Assembly (NCBI GenBank): GCA_963833235.1
Contig: CAWHXG010000001.1
Location: 1-64,000 of the forward strand
Direction of reading: 5' to 3'
DNA from: CAWHXG01 sp963833235
Lineage (GTDB): Bacteria; Pseudomonadota; Alphaproteobacteria; Rhodobacterales; Rhodobacteraceae
DNA: 64,000 bases
Shown here: in pieces, positions 17,909 to 26,203 of the stretch
How positions within the stretch are numbered: the stretch's first letter is position 1
How the letters are laid out: every line of letters starts with the position of its first letter
Position numbers and translations under genes: made by a program
Notes under the pieces: model-generated
Seen by the model: the letters and a program-made list of their open reading frames with translations, nothing else
What the model was told of the DNA's origin: nothing
Databases searched by the model: none

Positions 17909-19231
17909 ATGGCACAGTTTCTCAGCACCGAAGACCCAAACTTCGAGGCGGCGTTCGCGCGGCTTCTCACGGCAAAGCGCGAGGATGCGCCCGACGTGGA
18001 TGCCGATGTGGCGGCGATCCTGCGCAATGTGCGGGCGCGCGGCGACGATGCCCTGATCGCGCTGACGGCGCGGTTCGACGGACTGGAGCTGACGCCGGAA
18101 ACGCTGCGGGTTTCCGCGGCCGAGGTCGATGCGGCCTGTGCGACGGTGGATGCCGAGGATCGCGCCGCGCTGGCGCTGGCCGCCGCGCGGATCGAGGCCT
18201 ATCACGCCCGCCAGCTTCCAGAAGACGCGGAATGGACGGACGATGCCGGCGCCACCCTCGGCTGGCGCTGGACGCCGGTGGCCGCCGCCGGGCTCTACGT
18301 GCCGGGCGGCACCGCCAGCTATCCCTCTTCCGTCCTGATGAACGCCATACCGGCGCGCGTGGCCGGAGTGGACCGTGTGGCGATCTGCGTGCCGACGCCG
18401 AAGGGTGTGCTGAACCCCCTGGTCCTCGCGGCCGCGCGGTTGGCGGGCGTCAGCGAGATCTACCGGATCGGTGGCGCCCAGGCCATCGCGGCCCTGGCCT
18501 ACGGCACGGCCACGATCCCGTCGGTCGACAAGATCACCGGGCCCGGCAACGCCTGGGTCGCGGCGGCCAAGCGGCAGGTCTTCGGGCGGGTGGGCATCGA
18601 CATGATCGCCGGGCCCTCGGAGATCCTGGTGATCGCGGATGCCGACAACGACCCCGACTGGATCGCGCTCGATCTGCTGAGCCAGGCGGAGCACGACGAA
18701 AGCGCCCAGGCGATCCTGATCACCGACGATGCGGGCTTCGGCGCGGCGGTGGGCCGGGCGGTGGAGCGGCGGCTGCAAAGCCTCTCGCGCAGCGCCATCG
18801 CCGGGGCGAGCTGGCGCGACTTCGGCGCCGTCGTCACGGTGCGCGACCTGGGCGAGGCGGCGGAGCTGAGCGACAGGATCGCGCCGGAGCATCTGGAACT
18901 CTGCGTGGCCGACCCCGATGCGCTCGCCGCGCGCATCCACCATGCCGGGGCCATATTCATGGGGCACTGGACGCCCGAGGCGATCGGCGATTACGTCGGC
19001 GGGCCGAACCACGTGCTGCCCACGGCACGCTCGGCGCGGTTCTCCTCCGGCCTGTCGGTTCTGGACTTCATGAAGCGCACGACGCTGGCGCGGATGACCC
19101 CCGCATCGCTGGGTGCCGTCGGTCCGGCCGCCGCGCGGCTGGCACGATCCGAAGGGCTGGAGGCGCATGGCGCATCCGTGCAGGCACGGCTCGACCGGCT
19201 GAACCGCCCCGGCGACCGGGCCTCGGAATGA
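17909..19231 (+). CDS. hisD: Histidinol dehydrogenase HisD
   Basis: HisD catalyses the last two oxidations of histidine synthesis (histidinol to histidine, NAD+, Zn). The 440-residue product carries YVPGGTASYPSSVLMNAIPA, the NAD-site region GPGNAWVAAAKRQVFG, QAEHDESAQAILIT with the Zn-binding Gln/His, the catalytic-site stretch RIAPEHLEL and the C-terminal GPNHVLPTARSARFSSGLSV. Length is typical. Its end overlaps the UPF0262 start by four bases. Confidence 0.97.
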   Translation: MAQFLSTEDPNFEAAFARLLTAKREDAPDVDADVAAILRNVRARGDDALIALTARFDGLELTPETLRVSAAEVDAACATVDAEDRAALALAAARIEAYHARQLPEDAEWTDDAGATLGWRWTPVAAAGLYVPGGTASYPSSVLMNAIPARVAGVDRVAICVPTPKGVLNPLVLAAARLAGVSEIYRIGGAQAIAALAYGTATIPSVDKITGPGNAWVAAAKRQVFGRVGIDMIAGPSEILVIADADNDPDWIALDLLSQAEHDESAQAILITDDAGFGAAVGRAVERRLQSLSRSAIAGASWRDFGAVVTVRDLGEAAELSDRIAPEHLELCVADPDALAARIHHAGAIFMGHWTPEAIGDYVGGPNHVLPTARSARFSSGLSVLDFMKRTTLARMTPASLGAVGPAAARLARSEGLEAHGASVQARLDRLNRPGDRASE

Positions 19232-19692
19232 CCGACAGGCTCTGCGCCATCGAGGTCACCGGCGGGGCCGCGCCCGGGCCGGAACTGGCCCAGGACCGCG
19301 GCGTGGCGATCTTCGAGCTTCTGGAGGTCAACCGCTTTGCCCTGCCCCACGCGCCGGCGGGCCCTTACCGCCTGACCCTCGCGCAGCGCCCAGGGGTACT
19401 GGCGTTCGACCTGGCGACCGAGGCCGGCCAGCCGGCCGCCGCATTCCAGCTCTCCCGCGGGCCGCTCCGGCAGGTGGTGAAGGATTACCTGCAGGTCTGC
19501 GCAAGCTACTACGACGCCGTCAAGACCGAGCCGCCCGTCCGGATCGAGGCGCTCGACAAGGCCCGCCGCGCCATCCATTCCGAGGGCGCCGAGACGCTGC
19601 GGCAGAACCTTGTCGGCAAGGCCGAACTGGACGAGGCGACCGCCCGCCGGCTCTTCACCCTCCTCTGCTCGCTTGGGCCCGAGGCGCTCTAG
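19228..19692 (+). CDS. UPF0262 family protein
   Basis: This gives a 154-residue protein of unknown function. Family signatures include the C-terminal half: QVVKDYLQVCASYYDAVKTE, then EALDKARRAIHSEGAETL and a terminal TARRLFTLLCSL. It begins at the ATGA shared with hisD, so the two are translationally coupled. UPF0262 next to hisD is a standing arrangement in Rhodobacterales and related orders. Confidence 0.9.
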   Translation: MTDRLCAIEVTGGAAPGPELAQDRGVAIFELLEVNRFALPHAPAGPYRLTLAQRPGVLAFDLATEAGQPAAAFQLSRGPLRQVVKDYLQVCASYYDAVKTEPPVRIEALDKARRAIHSEGAETLRQNLVGKAELDEATARRLFTLLCSLGPEAL

Positions 19693-19700
19693 GCGCCCGC

Positions 19701-19724
19701 GGCCGCCCCGTCACGGGCTTTTGC
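19701..19724 (+). terminator. Possible intrinsic terminator after the murA–hisD operon
   Basis: Just downstream of the UPF0262 stop, CCCG-TCA-CGGG (19707–19717) forms a short GC hairpin followed by CTTTTG. The stem is extended by a flanking G/C pair. The short T run makes it a modest candidate, separating this operon from infA. Confidence 0.4.
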
Positions 19725-19829
19725 GGCCGGTGGCAGCCCCCCGGCCCCTTGCGGCCTTGATCTGGCGGATCATTGCGCGCATCTAGTGTCGGCCCGCGCA
19801 ATCGGCGGGCGGATCAACACGGAGTGACC

Positions 19830-20048
19830 ATGGCCAAGGAAGAAATGCTTGAATTCCCAGGTGTCGTGAAAGAACTTCTGCCGAACGCGACATTCAGGGT
19901 CGAGCTGGAGAACGGCCATGAGATCATCGCGCATACGGCAGGCAAGATGCGCAAGAACCGCATCAGGGTTCTGGCGGGCGACAAGGTGCAGGTCGAGATG
20001 ACCCCCTACGACCTCACCAAGGGTCGGATCAACTATCGCTTCAAGTAG
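19830..20048 (+). CDS. infA: Translation initiation factor IF-1
   Basis: IF-1 binds the ribosomal A site during initiation. The 72-residue S1/OB-fold protein has the standard sequence MAKEEMLEFPGVVKELLPNA, LENGHEIIAHTAGKMRKNRI and the C-terminal DLTKGRINYRFK. The ATG at 19830 is preceded by GGAGTGACC. It is followed 33 bases later by maf. Confidence 0.98.
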   Translation: MAKEEMLEFPGVVKELLPNATFRVELENGHEIIAHTAGKMRKNRIRVLAGDKVQVEMTPYDLTKGRINYRFK

Positions 20049-20081
20049 GCGGATGTTCAGACTGGCAGCCGGGCGTGGCGC

Positions 20082-20684
20082 ATGGCGCTGATCCTCGGCT
20101 CGGGCAGCCCGCGCCGCCGCGAGCTTTTGGCGCAAATCGGCATCGTGCCAGACAGCATAGCCCCCCCCGGCATCGACGAGACGCCCCGGCCCGGCGAGCT
20201 GCCGGAGCCTTACTGCGCCAGGATGGCGGCGGCGAAGGCCGCGGCGATCGTCGCGCGGCCAGACGACATCGTGCTGTGCGCCGACACCACCGTGGCGCTC
20301 GGCAGGAGGATCCTCGGCAAGCCCCGCGATGCGGCGGAGGCGGAGGCGTTCCTGACGGCCCTCGGCGGACGCCGTCACCGGGTGGTCACCGCGATCTGCG
20401 TGCGCCGGGGCGAGCGGAGCTGGGCGCGCGCCTCCGTCAGCCGGGTCAGGATGAAGCGCTTGTCGACGACCGAGCTTGCGGCCTACCTCGCGACCGGCGA
20501 CTGGCAGGGCAAGGCGGGCGGCTACGGCATCCAGGGGCCGGCGGGCGCGTTCATCCCGTGGATCTCGGGGTCGTTCACCGGCATCGTCGGCCTGCCGCTG
20601 GCCGAAACGGCGGCCCTGCTGCGGGCGGCCGGCCATGACTGGCCGGCTGGGTTGGCGGTGTCGCAGAAGAAGGCGGCGGAATGA
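20082..20684 (+). CDS. maf: Maf family nucleoside triphosphate pyrophosphatase
   Basis: Maf proteins hydrolyse non-canonical or specific NTPs (dTTP/UTP or m7GTP subgroups) to monophosphates. The 200-residue product has the N-terminal loop ILGSGSPRRRELL, the catalytic acidic region VLCADTTVALGRRILGKP with the conserved Asp, and the substrate-selectivity stretch GDWQGKAGGYGIQGPAGAFI. It overlaps the RNase E/G gene by four bases. Confidence 0.93.
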   Translation: MALILGSGSPRRRELLAQIGIVPDSIAPPGIDETPRPGELPEPYCARMAAAKAAAIVARPDDIVLCADTTVALGRRILGKPRDAAEAEAFLTALGGRRHRVVTAICVRRGERSWARASVSRVRMKRLSTTELAAYLATGDWQGKAGGYGIQGPAGAFIPWISGSFTGIVGLPLAETAALLRAAGHDWPAGLAVSQKKAAE

Positions 20685-21748
20685 CCGGCATCGACGTGAT
20701 CCTGGGACGCCTGCGGGGCCGCCGCCTTGCCGCCCTGATGCGCGACGGCGTGCTCGACGATCTGCTGGTCGAGCCGCCGGAAGGGTTGCCGGTTCCGGGC
20801 GCCATCTACCGGGCGCGGGTGGACCGGCCGATCAAGGGGCTGGGCGGCAGCTTCGTCAGCCTACCGGGCGGCACCGGGTTCCTGCGCCAGGGGCCGGGCG
20901 GCGGCAAGGGCTTGCGGCCGGGAGCAGCCGTGCTCGTGCAGGTGACGGGTCATGCGGAAGGCGGCAAGGCGGTGCCCGTCACCACCCGGATCCTCTTCAA
21001 GAGCCGCTACGCCATCGTGACGCCCGGGGCGCCGGGCCGCAACGTGAGCCGCGCGATCCGCGACGAGGAGCAGCGCCTGGGCCTGCAGGAGATCGCGGCC
21101 GAGGCCGATCTGCCGGAGGATGCCGGCCTGATCATCCGGTCCGCCGCGGCCGAGGTCATGACCGGCGAGGGCGGCCCGCAGGCCGTGCTTAAGGATATAT
21201 CCGCGATGGCCGGCCTCGCGGCGCAGGTCCTGGGCGACGCCGAGGGCGCGCCCGAGCTGCTGCTCGACGGGCCCGACCCGGCGGAGCTGGCCTGGCGCGA
21301 CTGGCCCGCCCCCGATGGCGGCGCCACGCTCGAGGGCGAGGACGCGCTCGAGACGGCGGGCCTGGTGGAGGCCATCGACGCCTTGCGCGATCCCGGGCTG
21401 CCGCTGAGCGGCGGCGGGCGGCTCTGGCTGGAACCGACGCGGGCGTTCGTGGCCGTCGATATCGACACCGGCGGGGAAGGTGGCGTGGCCGCGGGGCTGC
21501 GCGCCAACATGGAGGCGATGCGCGCCCTGCCCCGGGCCCTGCGGCTGCGCGGCCTTGGCGGCCAGATCGTGATCGACGCAGCGCCCACCGCCCACAAGGA
21601 CCGCCGCCTGATCGAACAGGCACTGCGGACCGCCCTGCGCGCCGATCCGGTCGAGACGACGCTTGTCGGATGGACGACGCTGGGCCACATGGAGCTGCAA
21701 CGCAAGCGAGAGCGTTTGCCCCTGTCGGCCTGTCTGCCGATGGCATGA
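20681..21748 (+). CDS. RNase E/G family ribonuclease, short form
   Basis: This 355-residue protein has the catalytic fold of RNase E/G but lacks both the long scaffold domain and the CPxC zinc link. A degenerate S1-like segment (about residues 40–75) precedes the RNase H-like/DNase I-like core, where FVAVDIDTGGEGG and GGQIVIDAAP carry the metal-binding Asp residues, and the C-terminal VGWTTLGHMELQRKR corresponds to the family's GLTRLGLVEMTRKR-like motif. It may process RNA. It is coupled to maf (ATGA) and followed by yacG, a typical alphaproteobacterial trio. Confidence 0.85.
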   Translation: MTGIDVILGRLRGRRLAALMRDGVLDDLLVEPPEGLPVPGAIYRARVDRPIKGLGGSFVSLPGGTGFLRQGPGGGKGLRPGAAVLVQVTGHAEGGKAVPVTTRILFKSRYAIVTPGAPGRNVSRAIRDEEQRLGLQEIAAEADLPEDAGLIIRSAAAEVMTGEGGPQAVLKDISAMAGLAAQVLGDAEGAPELLLDGPDPAELAWRDWPAPDGGATLEGEDALETAGLVEAIDALRDPGLPLSGGGRLWLEPTRAFVAVDIDTGGEGGVAAGLRANMEAMRALPRALRLRGLGGQIVIDAAPTAHKDRRLIEQALRTALRADPVETTLVGWTTLGHMELQRKRERLPLSACLPMA

Positions 21749-21781
21749 TACGCCCGCGCGAGGGACGCGAAAGGAGAACCG

Positions 21782-21976
21782 ATGGCCTGCCCGATCTGCG
21801 CACGCCCCGTCCATGCCGATTACCGCCCCTTCTGCTCGCGCCGTTGCGCCGACGCGGATCTGGCGAAATGGCTCGATGGCAGCTACCGGGTGCCCTTGGT
21901 CGAGGCGGAGGGCGAAGGCGCGGAGGCCGGCGCGGCAGATGAGGGCGCGGAGCCATCGCCGCTGCGACCGCACTAG
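21782..21976 (+). CDS. yacG: DNA gyrase inhibitor YacG (zinc ribbon)
   Basis: The 64-residue protein contains the four zinc-binding cysteines as CPIC and FCSRRC, with DLAKWLDGSYRVP, the standard YacG core. YacG binds GyrB and inhibits gyrase in E. coli. The C-terminal tail is acidic and variable. The ATG at 21782 follows AAAGGAG. It closes the infA–maf–RNase E/G group. Confidence 0.93.
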   Translation: MACPICARPVHADYRPFCSRRCADADLAKWLDGSYRVPLVEAEGEGAEAGAADEGAEPSPLRPH

Positions 21977-22062
21977 CCCCGCCCGGGTGCCGCGATCGGC
22001 ACTGGACAGCCCCCGCCCCCTCGCCTAGAACGCCGCGACCCGAACGCCAAGCCGTTCACCCT

Positions 22063-22137
22063 GCCCGGGTAGCTCAGGGGTAGAGCAGTGGATTGAAAAT
22101 CCTCGTGTCGGTGGTTCGATTCCGCCCCCGGGCACCA
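22063..22137 (+). tRNA. tRNA-Phe (anticodon GAA)
   Basis: The acceptor GCCCGGG pairs with CCCGGGC, the D arm is GCTC-AGGGGTA-GAGC, the anticodon stem GGAT/ATCC encloses a loop with GAA, the T arm is GGTGG-TTCGATT-CCGCC, and CCA is encoded. It lies directly after yacG, as in related genomes. Confidence 0.96.
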
Positions 22138-22301
22138 CTTCTCCAAGCGATCGCTACGCCTTAGACAGGCATCGCTTCAGGCTGCGCGCCCAAGATACGA
22201 CCGTCTCTTCCCCCGCACACATCATGGAAGGGAAGCGACTTCGGCTAGGTCGAGGGCGCAGGAGCCGGCGACCGGGGCGGCGCGAGCATGGCGTTCGGCG
22301 G

Positions 22302-22973
22302 TCAGGCGTCCAGCGGGGCCACCAGCTCCGGCCCCGCGGCCCGGTTGCTGTTCACCGCCGTGTCCACCCGGTGGAAGCGCAGCGCCTCTTCCGGCCCCGG
22401 CCGCATCAGGGCCGCCGCCCCCTTGCCCGCCTCCCCCAGCCAGAGCGGCCAGTCTTCGGGCGGCAGGGCCACGGGCATCCGCGTATGGATCGCCGACATC
22501 GCCGCGTTGGCCGCGACCGTCACGATGGCGCAGGTGTCCATCGCGTCGCCGCCGGCCTTCGGCGCCCAGCTCTGCCAGAGCCCCGCGAAGGCCATCGGTG
22601 CGCCGTCCGCCCGGAAGATGTACCAGGGCAGCCGCGCGCCCTCGGCGTCCTTCGTCCATTCGTAGAAGCCCGAAGCCGGGATCAGGCACCGCCGCTCGCG
22701 GGCCGCGGCACGAAAGGCCGGCTTCTCAGCCAGCGTCTCCCCCCGCGCGTTGATCAGAAGCGGGCCGGCGGACGGGGACTCGTACCAGTGCGGGATCAGC
22801 CCCCACCGCATCGCCCGCAGCCGCCGCGTGCCCCCGTCGGAGGTCACGGCCGCCACCTTCTGCGTCGGGCAGACGTTCCAGTTCGCCTCCTCCGGCAGGT
22901 CGTTCCCCGGCAGCGCCTCGAAGAGATGCGCCATCTCGGCCGCGGGCTTCGCCAGGACGAACCGGCCGCACAT
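22302..22973 (-). CDS. SOS response-associated peptidase (SRAP/HMCES/YedK)
   Basis: SRAP proteins form a covalent cross-link between Cys2 and abasic sites in single-stranded DNA, protecting them. The 223-residue product begins MCGRF (catalytic Cys2), followed by NARGETLAEKPAFR, IPASGFYEW with the active-site Glu, and HTRMPVAL with the conserved His. Length is typical. It is immediately followed upstream by the 5'-nucleotidase gene on the same strand (9 bases), so they may be co-transcribed. Confidence 0.93.
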   Translation of the reverse strand: MCGRFVLAKPAAEMAHLFEALPGNDLPEEANWNVCPTQKVAAVTSDGGTRRLRAMRWGLIPHWYESPSAGPLLINARGETLAEKPAFRAAARERRCLIPASGFYEWTKDAEGARLPWYIFRADGAPMAFAGLWQSWAPKAGGDAMDTCAIVTVAANAAMSAIHTRMPVALPPEDWPLWLGEAGKGAAALMRPGPEEALRFHRVDTAVNSNRAAGPELVAPLDA

Positions 22974-22982
22974 GGGGGCGCC

Positions 22983-24599
22983 CTATTCCGCCCGGGCGAT
23001 CCGCCCGTCCGTGAACGGCTCGTAGGGCGCGGAGCGTTCGGCCAGGTAATCCGCCACCACCTGCTCCAGCCCCGGCCCGAAATCGTAGGCATCCGCGGCA
23101 TCCTCGAACATCGCGTAGCCGTCGCCGCCGTTGCGCACGAAGTTGTTCGTCACCGCCAGATACTCCGCCTGCGGATCGATGGGCACGAAGGCGTCCTCGC
23201 CCGACGCGACCCAGACCTCCTGGATGCGCCCCTCGTTCGGCCCCGCGGCGGGATCCCAGATGAATTTCAGCCCGGCGACCTGCGGGAACCGCCCGGCCCC
23301 CTCCTCCACCAGGCTTACGCCGTTCTCCAGCGCATCGACGATCGAACGGCCGCTGATCGTGAAGGTCGAGAGCGTGTTCTGGAACGGCAGCACCGTCAGC
23401 ACCTCGCCCATGGTCACCTCGCCCTCGTCGATGGAGGCGCGCAGGCCGCCGCCGTTGGTGATGGCGACCTGCACGCCCTGATCGGCCACGCGGTCCAGCA
23501 TCGCCTCGGCCACGAGGTTGCCCATGGCGCATTCCTCAGCCCGGCACACCTCGCGCGATCCTTCGATCAGCCCGGCGGAGGCACCCACCACCTCGGCCTT
23601 CAGCGCCTCGATGGGCCCGGCCAGCTCGGCCACCCGCGCGGCGATATCGGCGTCGGGTGGCACGGAGGCGTCGAGAAGGATCGGCGCGCCCTCGATCGCG
23701 GTCACCACGCCGTCATCGTCGAAGGTCAGGATCAGATGGCCCAGATACTTCGAGAACGCCCGCGCCGTCACCACCGGCACGTCGCCGACCATCGTCGGGT
23801 AGGGACCTGCGGCGCCGTCGAAATCGCCCAGCAGCGTGTGGGAATGGCCGCCGATCACCGCATCGAGGCCCGGCACCTGCTCCGCGATCTCAAGGTCGCG
23901 CGGCAGCCCCACATGGGTCAGCGCCAAAATGTGGGTCACGCCGTCTGCCTCCAGCGCCGCGACGTCCTCGGCCAGCGCATCGACCTCGTCCGCGAACGTC
24001 ACGTTCGGCCCGGGCGACGACGTCACGCCCGTGTCGGAAGCCAGCGCCGAGACGATGCCGATCCGCAGGCCGTCCACCTCGAGGACCACGTGATCGTCGA
24101 TCTTCCCGGCCAGCGCCGGCTCGCTCGCCACGTCGGTATTGCCCGAGATCACCGGGAAGGGCACCGCATCGACGAACGTCGCCAGAACCGGCGGGCCGTC
24201 GTCGAACTCGTGGTTGCCCACCGCCATCGCGTCGAAACCGATGGCGGTCATCATCTCCGCCTCGATCTCGCCCTTGTAGGTCGTGTAGATCAGCGAGCCC
24301 TGAAACTGGTCTCCGGCGTCCAGCAGCAGCATCGGCTCGCCCGCGGCCTCGATCTCGCCGCGCAGCTCGGCAACCTTGGTGGCCAGCCGCGCCACGCCGC
24401 CGAAGCACGCGCCGGCCGCGTCGTCTTCCTGCGAGCACGTGCTGTCGTACTGGTTGATCGGCTCGATCCGGCTATGCAGGTCGTTGATGTGCAGGATGTG
24501 CAGCCGCGTTTCCGCCAGCGCCGGGGCAGCCAGCCCCACGGCCGCCAGAACGCCGCCCGTCAGAAGGCCCCTCGCCTTGCCCGTCACGATCCGATCCAT
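22983..24599 (-). CDS. Periplasmic 5'-nucleotidase / UshA-type metallophosphoesterase
   Basis: The enzyme hydrolyses extracellular nucleotides to nucleosides. The start is the ATG at 24599, after a GAGGGATGACGAG site, giving 538 residues with a signal peptide (hydrophobic about 12–29, ALAET cleavage). Metallophosphatase motifs are HILHINDLHSRIEP, DAGDQFQGS, GNHEFDDG, LTHVGLPRD and GGHSHTLL. The C-terminal nucleotidase domain has AITNGGGLRASIDEGEVTM, LPFQNTL and NNFVRNGGDGY. Nucleosides released here could enter the salvage operon at 42–47 kb (inference). Confidence 0.93.
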   Translation of the reverse strand: MDRIVTGKARGLLTGGVLAAVGLAAPALAETRLHILHINDLHSRIEPINQYDSTCSQEDDAAGACFGGVARLATKVAELRGEIEAAGEPMLLLDAGDQFQGSLIYTTYKGEIEAEMMTAIGFDAMAVGNHEFDDGPPVLATFVDAVPFPVISGNTDVASEPALAGKIDDHVVLEVDGLRIGIVSALASDTGVTSSPGPNVTFADEVDALAEDVAALEADGVTHILALTHVGLPRDLEIAEQVPGLDAVIGGHSHTLLGDFDGAAGPYPTMVGDVPVVTARAFSKYLGHLILTFDDDGVVTAIEGAPILLDASVPPDADIAARVAELAGPIEALKAEVVGASAGLIEGSREVCRAEECAMGNLVAEAMLDRVADQGVQVAITNGGGLRASIDEGEVTMGEVLTVLPFQNTLSTFTISGRSIVDALENGVSLVEEGAGRFPQVAGLKFIWDPAAGPNEGRIQEVWVASGEDAFVPIDPQAEYLAVTNNFVRNGGDGYAMFEDAADAYDFGPGLEQVVADYLAERSAPYEPFTDGRIARAE

Positions 24600-24709
24600 C
24601 TCGTCATCCCTCTCACGCCAGAACCAGCCGTCACGATGACAACCGGCCGGGGCCTTGGCAAGTCCGCCCCCGCTTGACCGGACGCCGCCCTGCGGGCACA
24701 TCCCATCGG

Positions 24710-25063
24710 ATGCTGATCTGGAAGATCTTCCGCACGGCCGAATGGGCCGCCCTGCTGGCCGCCGGAGAGACGACAGGCGCGCCCGTCGACCTGGCCGACG
24801 GCTTCATCCATTTCTCCACCGCCGAACAGCTGCCCGGCACCCTGGCCCGGCACTTCGCCGGGGCGGGGGACCTGGTGCTTGCGGCGGTGGAGGCCGATGC
24901 CGCAGGGCCGATGCTGCGGTGGGAGCCGGCGCGCGATGGCAGCCGCTTCCCGCATCTCTACCGCGCGCTCCGGGCAGACGAGATCGCCTGGCACACGCCG
25001 CTCCCCCTCGATCCGGCCGGCGGCAGCCATACCCTGCCGCTCCTTCCTTTCACGGCCGGATGA
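24710..25063 (+). CDS. DUF952 family protein
   Basis: This gives a 117-residue protein. ATG 24710 is chosen because the family starts M-L-I-x-K-I; an upstream in-frame TTG would add an unrelated tail. Conserved elements are DLADGFIHFSTAEQLPGTL and LRWEPARDGSRFPHLYR followed by a Leu/Pro-rich end. The fold resembles ADP-ribosyltransferase-like proteins in some analyses I recall, but no function is known. Its stop overlaps the pyrD start (ATGA). Confidence 0.88.
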   Translation: MLIWKIFRTAEWAALLAAGETTGAPVDLADGFIHFSTAEQLPGTLARHFAGAGDLVLAAVEADAAGPMLRWEPARDGSRFPHLYRALRADEIAWHTPLPLDPAGGSHTLPLLPFTAG

Positions 25064-26145
25064 GCGTTCTGGAGCGCGCCGGCCTTGCTGCCCTGCGCCT
25101 GACCGATGCCGAGACCGCTCACGGGATCGCCCTGCACGCCCTGCGCCTCGGCCTCGGCCCCGCGGGCGGGCCGGTCGCAACGCCGCGTCTAGCCACAAGG
25201 CTGGCCGGGCTCGAGCTGCCGAACCCCGTGGGGCTGGCGGCTGGCTTCGACAAGAACGCCACCGCGCTGGCGGCGCTGGCCCGCGCCGGCTTCGGCTGGA
25301 TCGAGGTGGGGGCCGCCACGCCCTTGCCGCAGCCCGGGAACCCCCGCCCCCGCGTCTTCCGGCTGACGCGCGACCGCGCGGTCATCAACCGCTACGGCTT
25401 CAACAACGACGGCGCCGAGGCGATCGCCGCGCGGCTGGCGGCCTGGCGCGCCACGCGCACCGGCCCGGCCGCCTCGGTGCCCGTGGGCCTGAACCTCGGC
25501 GCCAACAGGGACAGCGCCGACCGTGCCGGCGACTACGTCTGTGTTCTGAAGACCTGCGGGCCGCACGTCGATTTCGCCACGATCAACGTCTCCTCGCCCA
25601 ACACCGCCAACCTGCGCGACCTGCAGGGGCGCGCGGCGCTCTGGGGGCTCGTCGCGCGGGTGATGGACGCACGCGCCGCCTTGCCGCGGCGGCTGCCGAT
25701 CTTCCTGAAGATCGCGCCCGACCTCGACGAGGCCGCCCTGGCGGACATCGCGGAGGTCGTGCGGGACTCGGCGCTCGACGCCATCGTGGCGACCAACACC
25801 ACCCTGGCGCGGCCGGACCTTTCGGGGCCGCACGCGGCCGAGGCGGGAGGGCTTTCAGGGCCGCCGCTCTTCGATCCCTCCACGCGGGTACTCGCCAGGC
25901 TCTCGGCGCTGACGGAGGGTGCGGTGCCGCTGATCGGGGTGGGCGGCGTCGACAGCGCCGCGGCCGCCATGGCCAAGATCCGCGCCGGCGCCACGGCGGT
26001 GCAGCTCTACACCGCGCTGGCCTACGACGGGCTGTCGCTGGCCGGCCGCATCGCCCGGGGGCTGGAGGCCGCCCTCGCCGCGGAGGGCGCCGGCCTTTCG
26101 GCACTCGTCGGACGCGACAGGGCGGCCTGGCTGGGCCGGGATTAG
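25060..26145 (+). CDS. pyrD: Dihydroorotate dehydrogenase (quinone), class 2
   Basis: PyrD oxidises dihydroorotate to orotate and passes electrons to the quinone pool; it is a peripheral inner-membrane flavoprotein. The 361-residue product has an amphipathic N-terminal helix for membrane association, VGLAAGFDKNATALAAL, NRYGFNNDGAE, the class-2 catalytic serine motif NVSSPNTANLRDLQG, and the FMN-site stretches VATNTTL and LIGVGGVDSAAAAM. It is translationally coupled to DUF952. Confidence 0.96.
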   Translation: MSVLERAGLAALRLTDAETAHGIALHALRLGLGPAGGPVATPRLATRLAGLELPNPVGLAAGFDKNATALAALARAGFGWIEVGAATPLPQPGNPRPRVFRLTRDRAVINRYGFNNDGAEAIAARLAAWRATRTGPAASVPVGLNLGANRDSADRAGDYVCVLKTCGPHVDFATINVSSPNTANLRDLQGRAALWGLVARVMDARAALPRRLPIFLKIAPDLDEAALADIAEVVRDSALDAIVATNTTLARPDLSGPHAAEAGGLSGPPLFDPSTRVLARLSALTEGAVPLIGVGGVDSAAAAMAKIRAGATAVQLYTALAYDGLSLAGRIARGLEAALAAEGAGLSALVGRDRAAWLGRD

Positions 26146-26164
26146 CCGCTGCGCGGCGAGGGAT

Positions 26165-26197
26165 GCCTCCGGCGGGGATATTTGCGAGGCAAAGAGG
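26165..26197. repeat. Dispersed Rhodobacteraceae-type intergenic element
   Basis: GCCTCCGGCGGGGATATTTG at 26165–26184, followed by CGAGGCAAAGAGG, lies between the convergent genes pyrD and the MATE exporter. The same core in inverse orientation recurs at 32.3–32.6 kb and 39.6 kb. From memory this is a very common gene-end element in Rhodobacteraceae; its role is unclear. Confidence 0.75.
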
Positions 26198-26203
26198 GCC
26201 GCG

